DNA from: Bryobacterales bacterium
Lineage (GTDB): Bacteria; Cyanobacteriota; Vampirovibrionia; Obscuribacterales; Obscuribacteraceae
Direction: 5' to 3'
Assembly (NCBI GenBank): GCA_903970295.1
Contig: CAJCHQ010000160.1
Span: 1 to 13,996 of the forward strand
DNA: 13,996 nt
Shown: positions 7,818-13,996 of the stretch, piece after piece
Layout of the letters: each line of letters opens with the position of its first letter
How positions within the stretch are numbered: the stretch's first letter is position 1
Position numbers and translations under genes: made by a program
The notes under the pieces: generated by a model
What the model was told of the DNA's origin: nothing
Database searches by the model: none
Seen by the model: only the letters and a program-made list of their open reading frames with translations

Positions 7818-8900
7818 ATGAGGATTGCATTTCGAGTGATAGCGTTTGTGATTATCGTGATTTGCACGGCAATCGGATACGCCAACGGCAAATGCCAGCA
7901 AGCATCAGAGGAAGTTGCTGCAGGCAAATGGTCAGCCGCCAAAGATGATTTTGTCGAGGGCGTCAACATTCTTCAGTACTTCTCTTGGGCGGATTCCGAT
8001 TTGGCTGTGGCGGCGCACTGCAACTTGGCGATGACGCTCATGAACCTCGGGGAAAACGAAGCCGCAATGAAAGAGAACGACAAAGCCATTGCGATTGGCC
8101 CCAATCGACCGGAGCCTTTGCTCGCGCAGGCTGAAATCAACACGTTCTCAGGCAAACTCGAGTTGGCCGTGCAGAATTACAAGAATTTTTTGGCCAAGTT
8201 CCCTGATGATCGCTTCGCAGCCCAGGCTAGAAGCCAAATGGGGCAGTTGCAATCTGAATTAGATGCCCAGCTACGAGCAACTAAGTCGAACAAATCTGTG
8301 TCGAGCGATTATTTTGGTTACGCGACGGCAACAAGAATTTTCAAATGGAAGCCCCACAAGTTTCCACTGAAAGTCTATATTCCATCTGAAGATGAAACAA
8401 AGAAGATTGCCAACTACAGACCTCAATTTGCAACGATATTGCGTTCGGCTTTTGCAGAATGGCAAAAAGATTCCCATAACGTCGTCTCTTTCAAATTCGT
8501 CGATCGCCTTAATCAGGCAGATATCGTCTGCTCCTGGGACGATGGTTCGACACCGCTAAAAAATGCAGCGGAAGGTGGTTCTGCGGATATTGAAGGAACC
8601 AGTGCGGAAGGAATCGAACATGCTCAAATTACATTGCTGACCAAAACGCTTGGTGGCATCAATAATGTGCCAACCGATAACTTGATGCATACGGCTGCCC
8701 TGCATGAGATCGGGCACAGCTTGGGTCTTGGCGATCATAGCCCCAATCCTGGTGATGTGATGTTCTTCACGTCTCCTTCCAGTAATATCCATAAGGACCT
8801 GAGCAATCGCGACTTGAAAACGCTGGCGCATCTTTACGATGCCAGTGTGCCCGTATCCGGTAGCGGCAATGTTCACCCGAAGTTCATGGGAGCGAAGTAA
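7818..8900 (+). CDS. Secreted TPR-matrixin zinc metalloprotease
   Basis: A 360-residue protein. A signal peptide or N-terminal anchor spans residues 1-24 (RVIAFVIIVICTAIGYANG). TPR-like helices follow at about 28-145 (AHCNLAMTLMNLGENEAAMKENDKAI and PEPLLAQAEINTFSGKLELAVQNYK). A matrixin/M10-like peptidase domain covers about 170-345. The zinc motif is HEIGHSLGLGDH with His296, Glu297 (general base), His300 and His307, and a Met-turn Met315 in GDVMF. The third His is one residue later than in the standard HExxHxxGxxH. The likely work is zinc-dependent protein cleavage outside the cytoplasm, with the TPR part choosing partners. No propeptide with a Cys switch is obvious. The ATG at 7818 has GAGGAG three bases upstream. 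It is followed after 27 bp by the thioredoxin-fold gene. Confidence 0.88.
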   Translation: MRIAFRVIAFVIIVICTAIGYANGKCQQASEEVAAGKWSAAKDDFVEGVNILQYFSWADSDLAVAAHCNLAMTLMNLGENEAAMKENDKAIAIGPNRPEPLLAQAEINTFSGKLELAVQNYKNFLAKFPDDRFAAQARSQMGQLQSELDAQLRATKSNKSVSSDYFGYATATRIFKWKPHKFPLKVYIPSEDETKKIANYRPQFATILRSAFAEWQKDSHNVVSFKFVDRLNQADIVCSWDDGSTPLKNAAEGGSADIEGTSAEGIEHAQITLLTKTLGGINNVPTDNLMHTAALHEIGHSLGLGDHSPNPGDVMFFTSPSSNIHKDLSNRDLKTLAHLYDASVPVSGSGNVHPKFMGAK

Positions 8901-8927
8901 TCTACTTGCATTCAGCGGAGGAACGAA

Positions 8928-9281
8928 ATGCGAAAGCTTGAATGGATGTATCACAGGAAACATTGCAAGACATGCCAAAAGACTGATTCATATCTCGAAG
9001 AGAAAGGTCTGTCTGTTGAAACAACAATAGATTGCAACAAAGAGCCAATGACATTTTCTCAAGCAAAAAAGTTGTTGGCTGGTGTCAACCGTCTCTATGC
9101 TACCAAGGGTGTCAAAGTAGTGGAAGTAGACTTGAGCAAGGGTGCAGACGACGATCTTCTGCAGTCGCTTTTAATCGGTCCGAGTGGCAAGCTGCGGGCG
9201 CCTACGATCAAAACAGGCAACATCATGGTTGTCGGTTACGATGCAGGTGTCTACGACAAAGCATTTGCCCAGAAAAAGTAA
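8928..9281 (+). CDS. Thioredoxin-fold protein, ArsC-like (seleno)protein family, Cys form
   Basis: A 117-residue cytosolic-looking protein with CKTC at residues 13-16 after the first strand (WMYHRKHCKTC). The C-terminal part contains LLIGPSGKLRAPTIKTGN and VVGYDAGVYD, which hold the cis-proline region of thioredoxin-like folds. From memory, this matches a family annotated as ArsC-family (seleno)protein, where the first residue of the CxxC can be selenocysteine. Here that codon is TGC, so it is the cysteine form. Likely role: thiol redox chemistry; arsenate reduction is not shown. The ATG at 8928 has GGAGG six bases upstream. It is probably co-transcribed with the protease 27 bp upstream and converges on the hydrolase gene with an 11-bp gap. 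Confidence 0.75.
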   Translation: MRKLEWMYHRKHCKTCQKTDSYLEEKGLSVETTIDCNKEPMTFSQAKKLLAGVNRLYATKGVKVVEVDLSKGADDDLLQSLLIGPSGKLRAPTIKTGNIMVVGYDAGVYDKAFAQKK

Positions 9282-9292
9282 GTGCGCAGTCG

Positions 9293-10159
9293 TCATGCTT
9301 TTTTGGCCCGGCCAAGCAAAAATGCCCAATCATCAGCGTAGTAAAAGGTGCCAGCTTCGGTACGCGGAGATGAATGCGAATTGATTACCGATGTGTGATA
9401 AGGATCGGCTTTCTCCTGCTTACTCAGTAGGTTCGATGGTATTGGTTCTCGAGTGAATCTGCGAATATTTTCCGCTGGTATTTTGAGCGATTCAAATGAT
9501 TGTTCGAGCATTGCTGCATTCTGTTCTTTGATATGGAATGCGCCGAACCACTTTTCATGCGGTGTTTTGCTCTCGCCCTGCAGCCATGGGGCCAGCAAAT
9601 TTTGACGTTCTGGAAAATGGTCCCAGGGGCTGGATAAGAGCACGACACGAAAAACTTCTCGTTCTTTACCAATGTAAGCTGCCAGCGCCGCTCCTTGTGA
9701 ATGTCCTGCGATGCCTATGCGTTGCCAGTTTAGCGATTCTCCGTTCAGGTATGAATTCCATCCCGTGTTGGGAAGGTGCTCAACGCAATGGAGCAAAAGC
9801 TTGGTCAGGCGGTTTTCGATACACTCTTCGGGAGCAAGGTTCAATCCCATCACTTTTTGCATGCCAAATGCCTTGCCAGCCAGGTTTCGCGCGTAACTTT
9901 CATCATCATTACTGCGCCAACAGTTAGTAGTAACCTGTGGCTCGTATTGATAGTCTAGAGCTATGAGACGGTATCCGGCTCGTATCGACTGTTCAAAAAA
10001 GGGTCTGTAAGGACTGTGCAGAAATGAATTCACGCCGCCAAGAAAAACTAGCAATGCTCCCTGTTCGCTCTCGTGATCGTCAATAACGATCATGTTCAGG
10101 TTGTCACTGCGCACAATTTTGGGGTCGGTCTCATCGCCGGGAACGAAATAACGCTTCAT
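9293..10159 (-). CDS. Alpha/beta hydrolase family protein
   Basis: A 288-residue protein with no signal peptide. The nucleophile elbow IGIAGHSQGAALAAYI places the catalytic Ser at 154. An oxyanion-type segment, LLVFLGGVNSFLHSP, lies near residue 40, and the strand RVVLLSSPWDHF near 175 follows the elbow as the fold requires. His255 (PYHTS) or His262 is the likely catalytic His. The spacing resembles BPSS1187-type hydrolases of unknown substrate. The ATG at 10157-10159 has a weak ribosome binding site. It lies 90 bp downstream of the ABC exporter in the same direction and is probably the last gene of the operon. The substrate is unknown; an ester or lactone is the usual guess for this fold. 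Confidence 0.8.
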   Translation of the reverse strand: MKRYFVPGDETDPKIVRSDNLNMIVIDDHESEQGALLVFLGGVNSFLHSPYRPFFEQSIRAGYRLIALDYQYEPQVTTNCWRSNDDESYARNLAGKAFGMQKVMGLNLAPEECIENRLTKLLLHCVEHLPNTGWNSYLNGESLNWQRIGIAGHSQGAALAAYIGKEREVFRVVLLSSPWDHFPERQNLLAPWLQGESKTPHEKWFGAFHIKEQNAAMLEQSFESLKIPAENIRRFTREPIPSNLLSKQEKADPYHTSVINSHSSPRTEAGTFYYADDWAFLLGRAKKA

Positions 10160-10249
10160 TTTTTCAGGATCACCTTGTGCTGCACCATGAGCTTGGCTTT
10201 TGGCCCTAGAGTCGCCCAGGGCAAGCGATTCAACAGTATATCAATCTCT

Positions 10250-12037
10250 TTAGTTAACGCCGATAAAGCCTCCCGACTGGATTTTATAAAAACCAGCGTA
10301 AACACCGTCGACTCTGGCAACCAGATCCTGATGCGTGCCTTCTTCAGCGATTTGTCCCTCGTGGAAAACCAGGATTCGATCAGCATCTCGAATAGTGGAG
10401 AGCCGATGAGCGATCATGATCGACGTCCGTCCGTGTGTGACAGTGTGGATTGCATCTTGGACGGCCCGCTCGCTGATTGAATCGAGTGAACTGGTCGCTT
10501 CGTCCAAAATCAAGATTTTGCGATTAGATAGAATCGCTCGAGCAATGGCAACACGCTGACGCTCACCCCCGGACAGTTTAATGCCACGCTCTCCGACGAG
10601 AGTGTCGTATTGCTGCGGCAAGGTCATGATGAATTCGTCTATATTAGCCTGCTTCGCTGCCGAGCGAATTTCATCCATGGCGGCGTCGGGCCTGCCGTAA
10701 CTGATGTTGTCCCGCACACTGCGGTGGAACAAAATTGGATCTTGGGGAACGACAGCAATTGCAGTGCGCAGAGATGTTTGTGTGACATTGGTGATTGCCT
10801 GCCCGTCGATTGTGACTGTGCCACCATGCACATCGTACAGACGCTGAATCAGTCTGACGAAGGTGGTTTTGCCACTACCGGACGGACCTACCAGAGCCAC
10901 ACGTTCGCCAGCACGAATGTGAATCGATATGTTTTGGAAGACTGGTTTGTCTTTGCCTGGATAGGTGAATGTGATGTCGTTAAAAGACAGTGCTCCTTCT
11001 TCTACATGTAGCTCCACAGCCCCTGGTAAGTCTGCCACTGAGGGCCTTTCCTCCATCAGTGCAATGATCGCATGTAGATCGTAAGACGACGTTAGCAAAT
11101 TTTTGATATTATCGCCGACGTCTTTGATATAGGACTGGAGAATCGTGTAGGCGAGAACCAAGTATGCCATATCGTCAATTGTGGCTAATCCTCGAAGGAA
11201 ATACCAGGTGCCGCCGCCGAGCAAAACTGTGAGCATTCCACCCAATAAAATTCGCTGGACTAAAGAGGCTGTATTTCCCCGTAGATATGCTTCCACGTTT
11301 TTTGATTGCAGCGTGCGCGCAATTTCTGCAAATCGGGCAATCTCTCGTGTCTCCTGAGCGTAGCTTTTGGTCGTGACGATGCCGGCGACACTGTCAGCCA
11401 GGTGAGCGCCAAATCTATCCTGGGTGTTTGCGTACGCCTCTTGCGCGGGTCCCGCATAGCGCAACACGAGCAAGGCGCTGACTGCGATCACGATCAGCAA
11501 ATATAAAGACATGACGGCTGCCAGCGCCGGAAAGCGAAGAGCCAACAGACAGATGCTGCTGACAATAATCAGCGCAGCCGGCAGTAAGCGCAAGAGAATC
11601 TGGTCCTCAAATGTCTCGATACGATCCCTGCCCCGCTTGATCGTGGTGATTATGCTGCCTGTGAATGTATTGACGAAAAACTGTTCGGAGAGACTTTCCA
11701 CATGAGCGAATGCTTCGTTATGAAGCTTATTGAAAGTGTAGTTTTCAAAGACGTTGTAGATTCGCACCATCGTATTAAATATGGTGGTATAGGCAAAATA
11801 AGTACCCAAAAAGATTGCCAGGCGAAAGATGATATTTCTAGAGTCAGCATGCCCGCGCACACTTTCGAAAAAAGTTGAAAGCGCGTTCGGCAGTGTCGTT
11901 TCCAGAAAGGCGGATAAAGCTATCAGTGCCAAAATTATGGAGAATCGAATCGGTTGCATGCGCCAGTATCTGGCCGCGAAACGAAACACATCCATCGATG
12001 TGTAGCCGCGCCTTCTTGAATTGGATTCCGGTTTCAT
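10250..12037 (-). CDS. ABC exporter, fused membrane and ATPase half-transporter
   Basis: A 595-residue type IV (MsbA-like) exporter subunit that would work as a dimer in the inner membrane. Residues about 25-310 form the six-helix membrane domain (FSIILALIALSAFLETTLP, the pair LPAALIIVSSICLLAL and LLIVIAVSALLVLRYAG, and ILLGGMLTVLLGGGTWYFL). The ATPase is complete: Walker A GPSGSGKTT at 384-392, Q-loop VPQDPILF, signature LSGGERQR at 488-495, Walker B ILILDEATSSLD with Asp512 and Glu513, and the switch His in MIAHRLST. All catalytic residues are present, so a homodimer would have two active sites. Cargo cannot be deduced; lipids, drugs or peptides are all exported by this family. No peptidase domain is present. 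It lies 38 bp after the secreted-protein gene. Confidence 0.93.
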   Translation of the reverse strand: MKPESNSRRRGYTSMDVFRFAARYWRMQPIRFSIILALIALSAFLETTLPNALSTFFESVRGHADSRNIIFRLAIFLGTYFAYTTIFNTMVRIYNVFENYTFNKLHNEAFAHVESLSEQFFVNTFTGSIITTIKRGRDRIETFEDQILLRLLPAALIIVSSICLLALRFPALAAVMSLYLLIVIAVSALLVLRYAGPAQEAYANTQDRFGAHLADSVAGIVTTKSYAQETREIARFAEIARTLQSKNVEAYLRGNTASLVQRILLGGMLTVLLGGGTWYFLRGLATIDDMAYLVLAYTILQSYIKDVGDNIKNLLTSSYDLHAIIALMEERPSVADLPGAVELHVEEGALSFNDITFTYPGKDKPVFQNISIHIRAGERVALVGPSGSGKTTFVRLIQRLYDVHGGTVTIDGQAITNVTQTSLRTAIAVVPQDPILFHRSVRDNISYGRPDAAMDEIRSAAKQANIDEFIMTLPQQYDTLVGERGIKLSGGERQRVAIARAILSNRKILILDEATSSLDSISERAVQDAIHTVTHGRTSIMIAHRLSTIRDADRILVFHEGQIAEEGTHQDLVARVDGVYAGFYKIQSGGFIGVN

Positions 12038-12075
12038 ACTTTAGGATCGCGCGCTCGTCAGCCTGAGCCGTGCTC

Positions 12076-13140
12076 TTATCTACGGTCGTACTGCAGTTTA
12101 AATGCCGGATCTGTCTCGCGTGCGGTTTGGTTCAGTAGCGCTCTCGCGTCATCCACGCGCCCTGTATCCATGAGATTTCCGACTTCTTCCAATTTATTAT
12201 AGCCAGCGGTGGCATGGCCGTCGTGCTCAGCCATGAATTTCAGCTCTCCTAATACACGTGAAGCCGTCTCTTTCATATCGTTGGGATACGTTGATATTTT
12301 CGTTTCGGCGACCATATTGAATAATCGAGCTGCCATATTAGGACCATGCTCTCCTGGACCCGCATTTTTTAGGTTCAATCTCTGCGGTTGGCTCGAAACT
12401 GGTGTTGCGGTCGACTGCAGTGACTGACGACTTCTTTGTGCTAAACCTCTTAAAAGTTCTTCTTGATCTTTCAATCGTCTATTCAGGTCAATCAAAAGTG
12501 AGGTGACCTGCGTTTGATCTTCTTTCTTGGCTGCTTCTTCGACCGCATCAAAAAGTTTCATGAACGATGAGACGTTTGTGCCGCCGGCTTTCATGCGATT
12601 AATGCGATTGATGGCCATGATCCGATCGGTTTGCAACGGACCAGGAGCAGCAAGGCTCTGCACCGAGGAATCAGCTTCGGATTGAGATGATGTTATCTCC
12701 AGGGAGGCAAGCAAATCTTTTTTACTTAACTTGCCCTCGCCAAACAAAATTACATCTGCTCTTTTGACCGATACTTCACTGTATGTGCCGCTATCGAAGT
12801 CCAGGAATCTCAGCTTGATGCGCTTCGGTCCGCTCGTGATCGTCTCGAACGCTATTTTACTGAGAAGCACTGACTGTATTTTCAGTTCGTCTGGGCTCGC
12901 CTTAGGCTTCTTTTGAGTTGTGATCAAGATTTCTTCGTTAGAAACAACTGCCTGCAATTGATAGCTGGCATTTACTAATTTAGCGTTCCTCAATTGTGAT
13001 GTTAGCTGAGCGTTTCGCTCTTGATCTGCTGTTTCGGCGGCCTGAGCACCGAGACAAATTGGCGTGAAGGGGAACAATGCCAGCAAGCAGGTTAGAGCTG
13101 GCAAAAAATTGCTGAAACGATTGGCAGAGATCGATCTCAT
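12076..13140 (-). CDS. Secreted protein of unknown function
   Basis: A 354-residue protein from ATG 13140; a GTG one codon earlier is possible. Neither has a clear ribosome binding site. The signal peptide has a basic start, a core of LPALTCLLALFPF and a probable cleavage after GAQA near residue 34. Residues about 45-150 look mixed alpha/beta, with strand-rich stretches (NASYQLQAVVSNEEILITT, RIKLRFLDFDSG, VSVKRADVILFGEG). A Ser/Gln-rich linker follows. From about 175 the protein is mostly charged helices, including AVEEAAKKEDQTQ and DLNRRLKDQEELLRGLAQR, with a helical C-terminus (LEEVGNLMDTGRVDDARALL). No family is recognised. It is first in a probable operon with the ABC exporter and the hydrolase, so an envelope partner of the exporter is possible but unproven. 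Confidence 0.75.
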   Translation of the reverse strand: MRSISANRFSNFLPALTCLLALFPFTPICLGAQAAETADQERNAQLTSQLRNAKLVNASYQLQAVVSNEEILITTQKKPKASPDELKIQSVLLSKIAFETITSGPKRIKLRFLDFDSGTYSEVSVKRADVILFGEGKLSKKDLLASLEITSSQSEADSSVQSLAAPGPLQTDRIMAINRINRMKAGGTNVSSFMKLFDAVEEAAKKEDQTQVTSLLIDLNRRLKDQEELLRGLAQRSRQSLQSTATPVSSQPQRLNLKNAGPGEHGPNMAARLFNMVAETKISTYPNDMKETASRVLGELKFMAEHDGHATAGYNKLEEVGNLMDTGRVDDARALLNQTARETDPAFKLQYDRR

Positions 13141-13161
13141 CACTTTCGACTATACGTTTGC

Positions 13162-13178
13162 GATCCAAGATTTGGATC
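13162..13178. promoter_or_regulatory. Perfect palindrome GATCCAA-GAT-TTGGATC
   Basis: This is a 17-bp inverted repeat with seven-base perfect arms in the 119-bp region between two divergent genes, the secreted protein and the Spy-like protein. It lies 22 bp from one start codon and 82 bp from the other. It has no T-run, so it is more likely a protein-binding site than a terminator. A minus-strand TATAGT (13154-13149) lies between it and the secreted-protein start, and a plus-strand TATACT (13198-13203) lies on the other side, so it sits between the two possible -10 elements. Confidence 0.5.
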
Positions 13179-13259
13179 TCTGGGACAAGCTATTCAATAT
13201 ACTACCAGAGGGGATCTGCTTGATAACGCCGGATAGGGACGTGACATGCGAGGTGAGAG

Positions 13260-13820
13260 ATGAATTCAAAATTGAGGCGATATGTTTTGTTGGCTGTGTT
13301 GTTGTTTTGTACCGGGACTACCGCCGGACGCTCGCAAGACCTTGCTCAGGAAAATGCAGGAGCTGCTGCTGTAACTAAGCGCACTCTGCCACCAGCTATC
13401 GCAGATGGTGGCAATGACTCTGGTGCGAAAGCCCTGGACAATCCACTGTCATGCATGCCCGGGCATCAGTTTTCAAAAGCTTTGTCTTTCAGCGGTATCG
13501 AGATCACCGATGCTCAAGTCGAGAGCCTGGCTACTCTCAGGCAGGATCTAATCAAGTCGATGATCTCGCCGGTTGGTCATTTGCTCGGCTTGGTTATCGA
13601 TGCCAAGGAGGCCCTGGGTAGCGCCGATCTCAATGATGAAAAAGTTCATTCTATTTTTGCTCAGATAAAAACCGAGATGGACACTGCTTACACCAGAGCG
13701 ACTGATCATATTCTTGCAGTAGCGCATGTATTCACGCCCGAGCAGCGAAAGAAAATGAGTATCGCCGTCGACCGCATCGGCTTAGGTTCAATGGGAGTAC
13801 GGCCAGAAACGCGAAAATAA
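13260..13820 (+). CDS. Spy/CpxP-like periplasmic protein (LTxxQ family)
   Basis: A 186-residue secreted protein. The signal peptide is basic at the start (NSKLRRY) with core VLLAVLLFCTGTTAG and likely cleavage before QDLAQ. A flexible region of about 50 residues follows. The helical domain from about residue 78 to 175 has the two family motifs in relaxed form: ITDAQ at 82-86 and FTPEQRKKM at 158-166. In between is a long amphipathic stretch with LGLVIDAKEALGSADLNDEKV. Spy and CpxP are ATP-independent periplasmic chaperones or stress-adaptor proteins; the role here is inferred from motif layout. The ATG at 13260 has GAGGTGA three bases upstream. It is divergent from the secreted-protein/exporter operon across a perfect palindrome, which hints at joint control. 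Confidence 0.75.
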   Translation: MNSKLRRYVLLAVLLFCTGTTAGRSQDLAQENAGAAAVTKRTLPPAIADGGNDSGAKALDNPLSCMPGHQFSKALSFSGIEITDAQVESLATLRQDLIKSMISPVGHLLGLVIDAKEALGSADLNDEKVHSIFAQIKTEMDTAYTRATDHILAVAHVFTPEQRKKMSIAVDRIGLGSMGVRPETRK

Positions 13821-13838
13821 GAATCTGTAGTGCCTGCT

Positions 13839-13866
13839 TTGCGATCGCTCGAAGACGAGCTATGAT
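13839..13866 (+). promoter_or_regulatory. Predicted promoter of the methyltransferase gene
   Basis: TTGCGA (13839-13844) and TATGAT (13861-13866) are separated by 16 bp. A start seven bases after the -10 would fall on the A of the ATG at 13873, so the mRNA would be leaderless; no ribosome binding site is seen. The spacer contains GCTCG-AAGA-CGAGC (13847-13860), a possible operator, and the octamer GCGATCGC (13841-13848) overlaps the -35. Confidence 0.4.
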
Positions 13867-13872
13867 GGGCTG

Positions 13873-13996
13873 ATGGCACGTGCAGTCAAGCCACTTTCGG
13901 CGCCCAGTATTTCTATAAAACCCGTGGTATCGGCAAAAATTCCGACCAGTGAGCGATATCGCTCGCCCTTGCGATATCCAGGTGGCAAGCAAAAGG
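13873..13996 (+). CDS. N-terminal part of a D12-class (Dam-like) adenine DNA methyltransferase, cut by the window edge
   Basis: Forty-one codons are visible before the sequence ends. After a Ser/Pro/Lys-rich lead of about 32 residues comes LRYPGGKQK, which matches the first S-adenosylmethionine-binding motif of Dam/D12-class N6-adenine methyltransferases (usually R-Y/W-P/A-G-G-K-x-K near the N-terminus). The lead is longer than in most members, where this motif falls at residues 5-12. The rest, including the catalytic DPPY motif, is outside the window, so the call rests on one motif. The ATG at 13873 has no ribosome binding site. The target could be GATC or another sequence, and the gene might belong to a restriction system or be solitary. 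Confidence 0.6.
   Translation, partial: MARAVKPLSAPSISIKPVVSAKIPTSERYRSPLRYPGGKQK

Noticed and set aside
8556..8978. 140-codon minus-strand frame opposite the protease gene
   Set aside because: It is fully antisense to the zinc-motif coding region, with no ribosome binding site and no recognisable domain.
9032..9373. Plus-strand 113-codon frame overlapping the ArsC-like gene
   Set aside because: It is frame-shifted relative to the supported gene, with odd composition and no start signal.
10203..10222. GCCCT/AGGGC inverted repeat after the ABC exporter, considered as a terminator
   Set aside because: It has five-base arms with a ten-base loop and no T-run, so it is too weak. The exporter and hydrolase may be co-transcribed.
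10156..10386. Minus-strand 76-codon frame whose TGA overlaps the ATG of the hydrolase gene (ATGA)
   Set aside because: The overlap resembles translational coupling, but the frame starts inside the exporter gene in another frame, has no ribosome binding site and shows no recognisable protein. The exporter C-terminus looks normal, so a frameshift is not needed.

Overview
The window (about 14 kb, roughly balanced base composition) looks like a chromosomal segment of a Gram-negative-type bacterium. The signs are several secreted or periplasmic proteins, a Spy/CpxP-like periplasmic protein, kinesin-light-chain-style TPR proteins and an MsbA-like ABC exporter. The TPR proteins, a TPR-matrixin metalloprotease and scattered CGATCG/GCGATCGC palindromes would fit the non-photosynthetic cyanobacterial relatives (Melainabacteria/Vampirovibrionia, Obscuribacter-like). 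That assignment is inference; no rRNA or marker gene is present.

Region 1 (1-1370): the left edge carries what looks like the end of an insertion sequence, with two 19-bp direct repeats of IS21-like style. It cuts the 3' part off a YdbC/PdxI-like aldo-keto reductase (AKR) gene on the minus strand. A TetR-family regulator is divergent from the broken reductase. The gap between them holds two near-identical 24-bp palindromes placed over both predicted promoters. The regulatory switch looks intact but its obvious target is truncated.

Region 2 (1395-5599): an AraC-family regulator (minus) is divergent from a redox cassette on the plus strand: aldo-keto reductase, cupin plus two carboxymuconolactone-decarboxylase domains, and a short-chain dehydrogenase. 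The layout suggests an AraC-controlled response to small reactive carbonyls, quinones or aromatic compounds.

Region 3 (5600-9281): a possible 27-residue peptide gene, a secreted Gly/Pro-rich protein of unknown function, a cytosolic TPR protein on the minus strand with no good start codon, and then a plus-strand pair. The pair is a secreted TPR-matrixin zinc metalloprotease followed by a small thioredoxin-fold protein of the ArsC-like (seleno)protein type, in its cysteine form.

Region 4 (9293-13143, minus): a probable operon of a secreted protein of unknown function, a complete ABC exporter half-transporter and an alpha/beta hydrolase. Divergent from it is a Spy/CpxP-like periplasmic protein (13260-13820). 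The shared intergenic region contains a perfect 17-bp palindrome. The right edge cuts the first 41 codons of a probable D12-class (Dam-like) adenine DNA methyltransferase, whose promoter is placed as if the mRNA were leaderless.

I saw no tRNA, rRNA, CRISPR array or recognised riboswitch. No stretch over 300 bases lacks a gene. I found no unmistakable new multi-gene system. The least explained parts are the secreted protein/exporter/hydrolase operon, the TPR-matrixin/thioredoxin-fold pair, and the TetR twin-operator region next to a broken gene.
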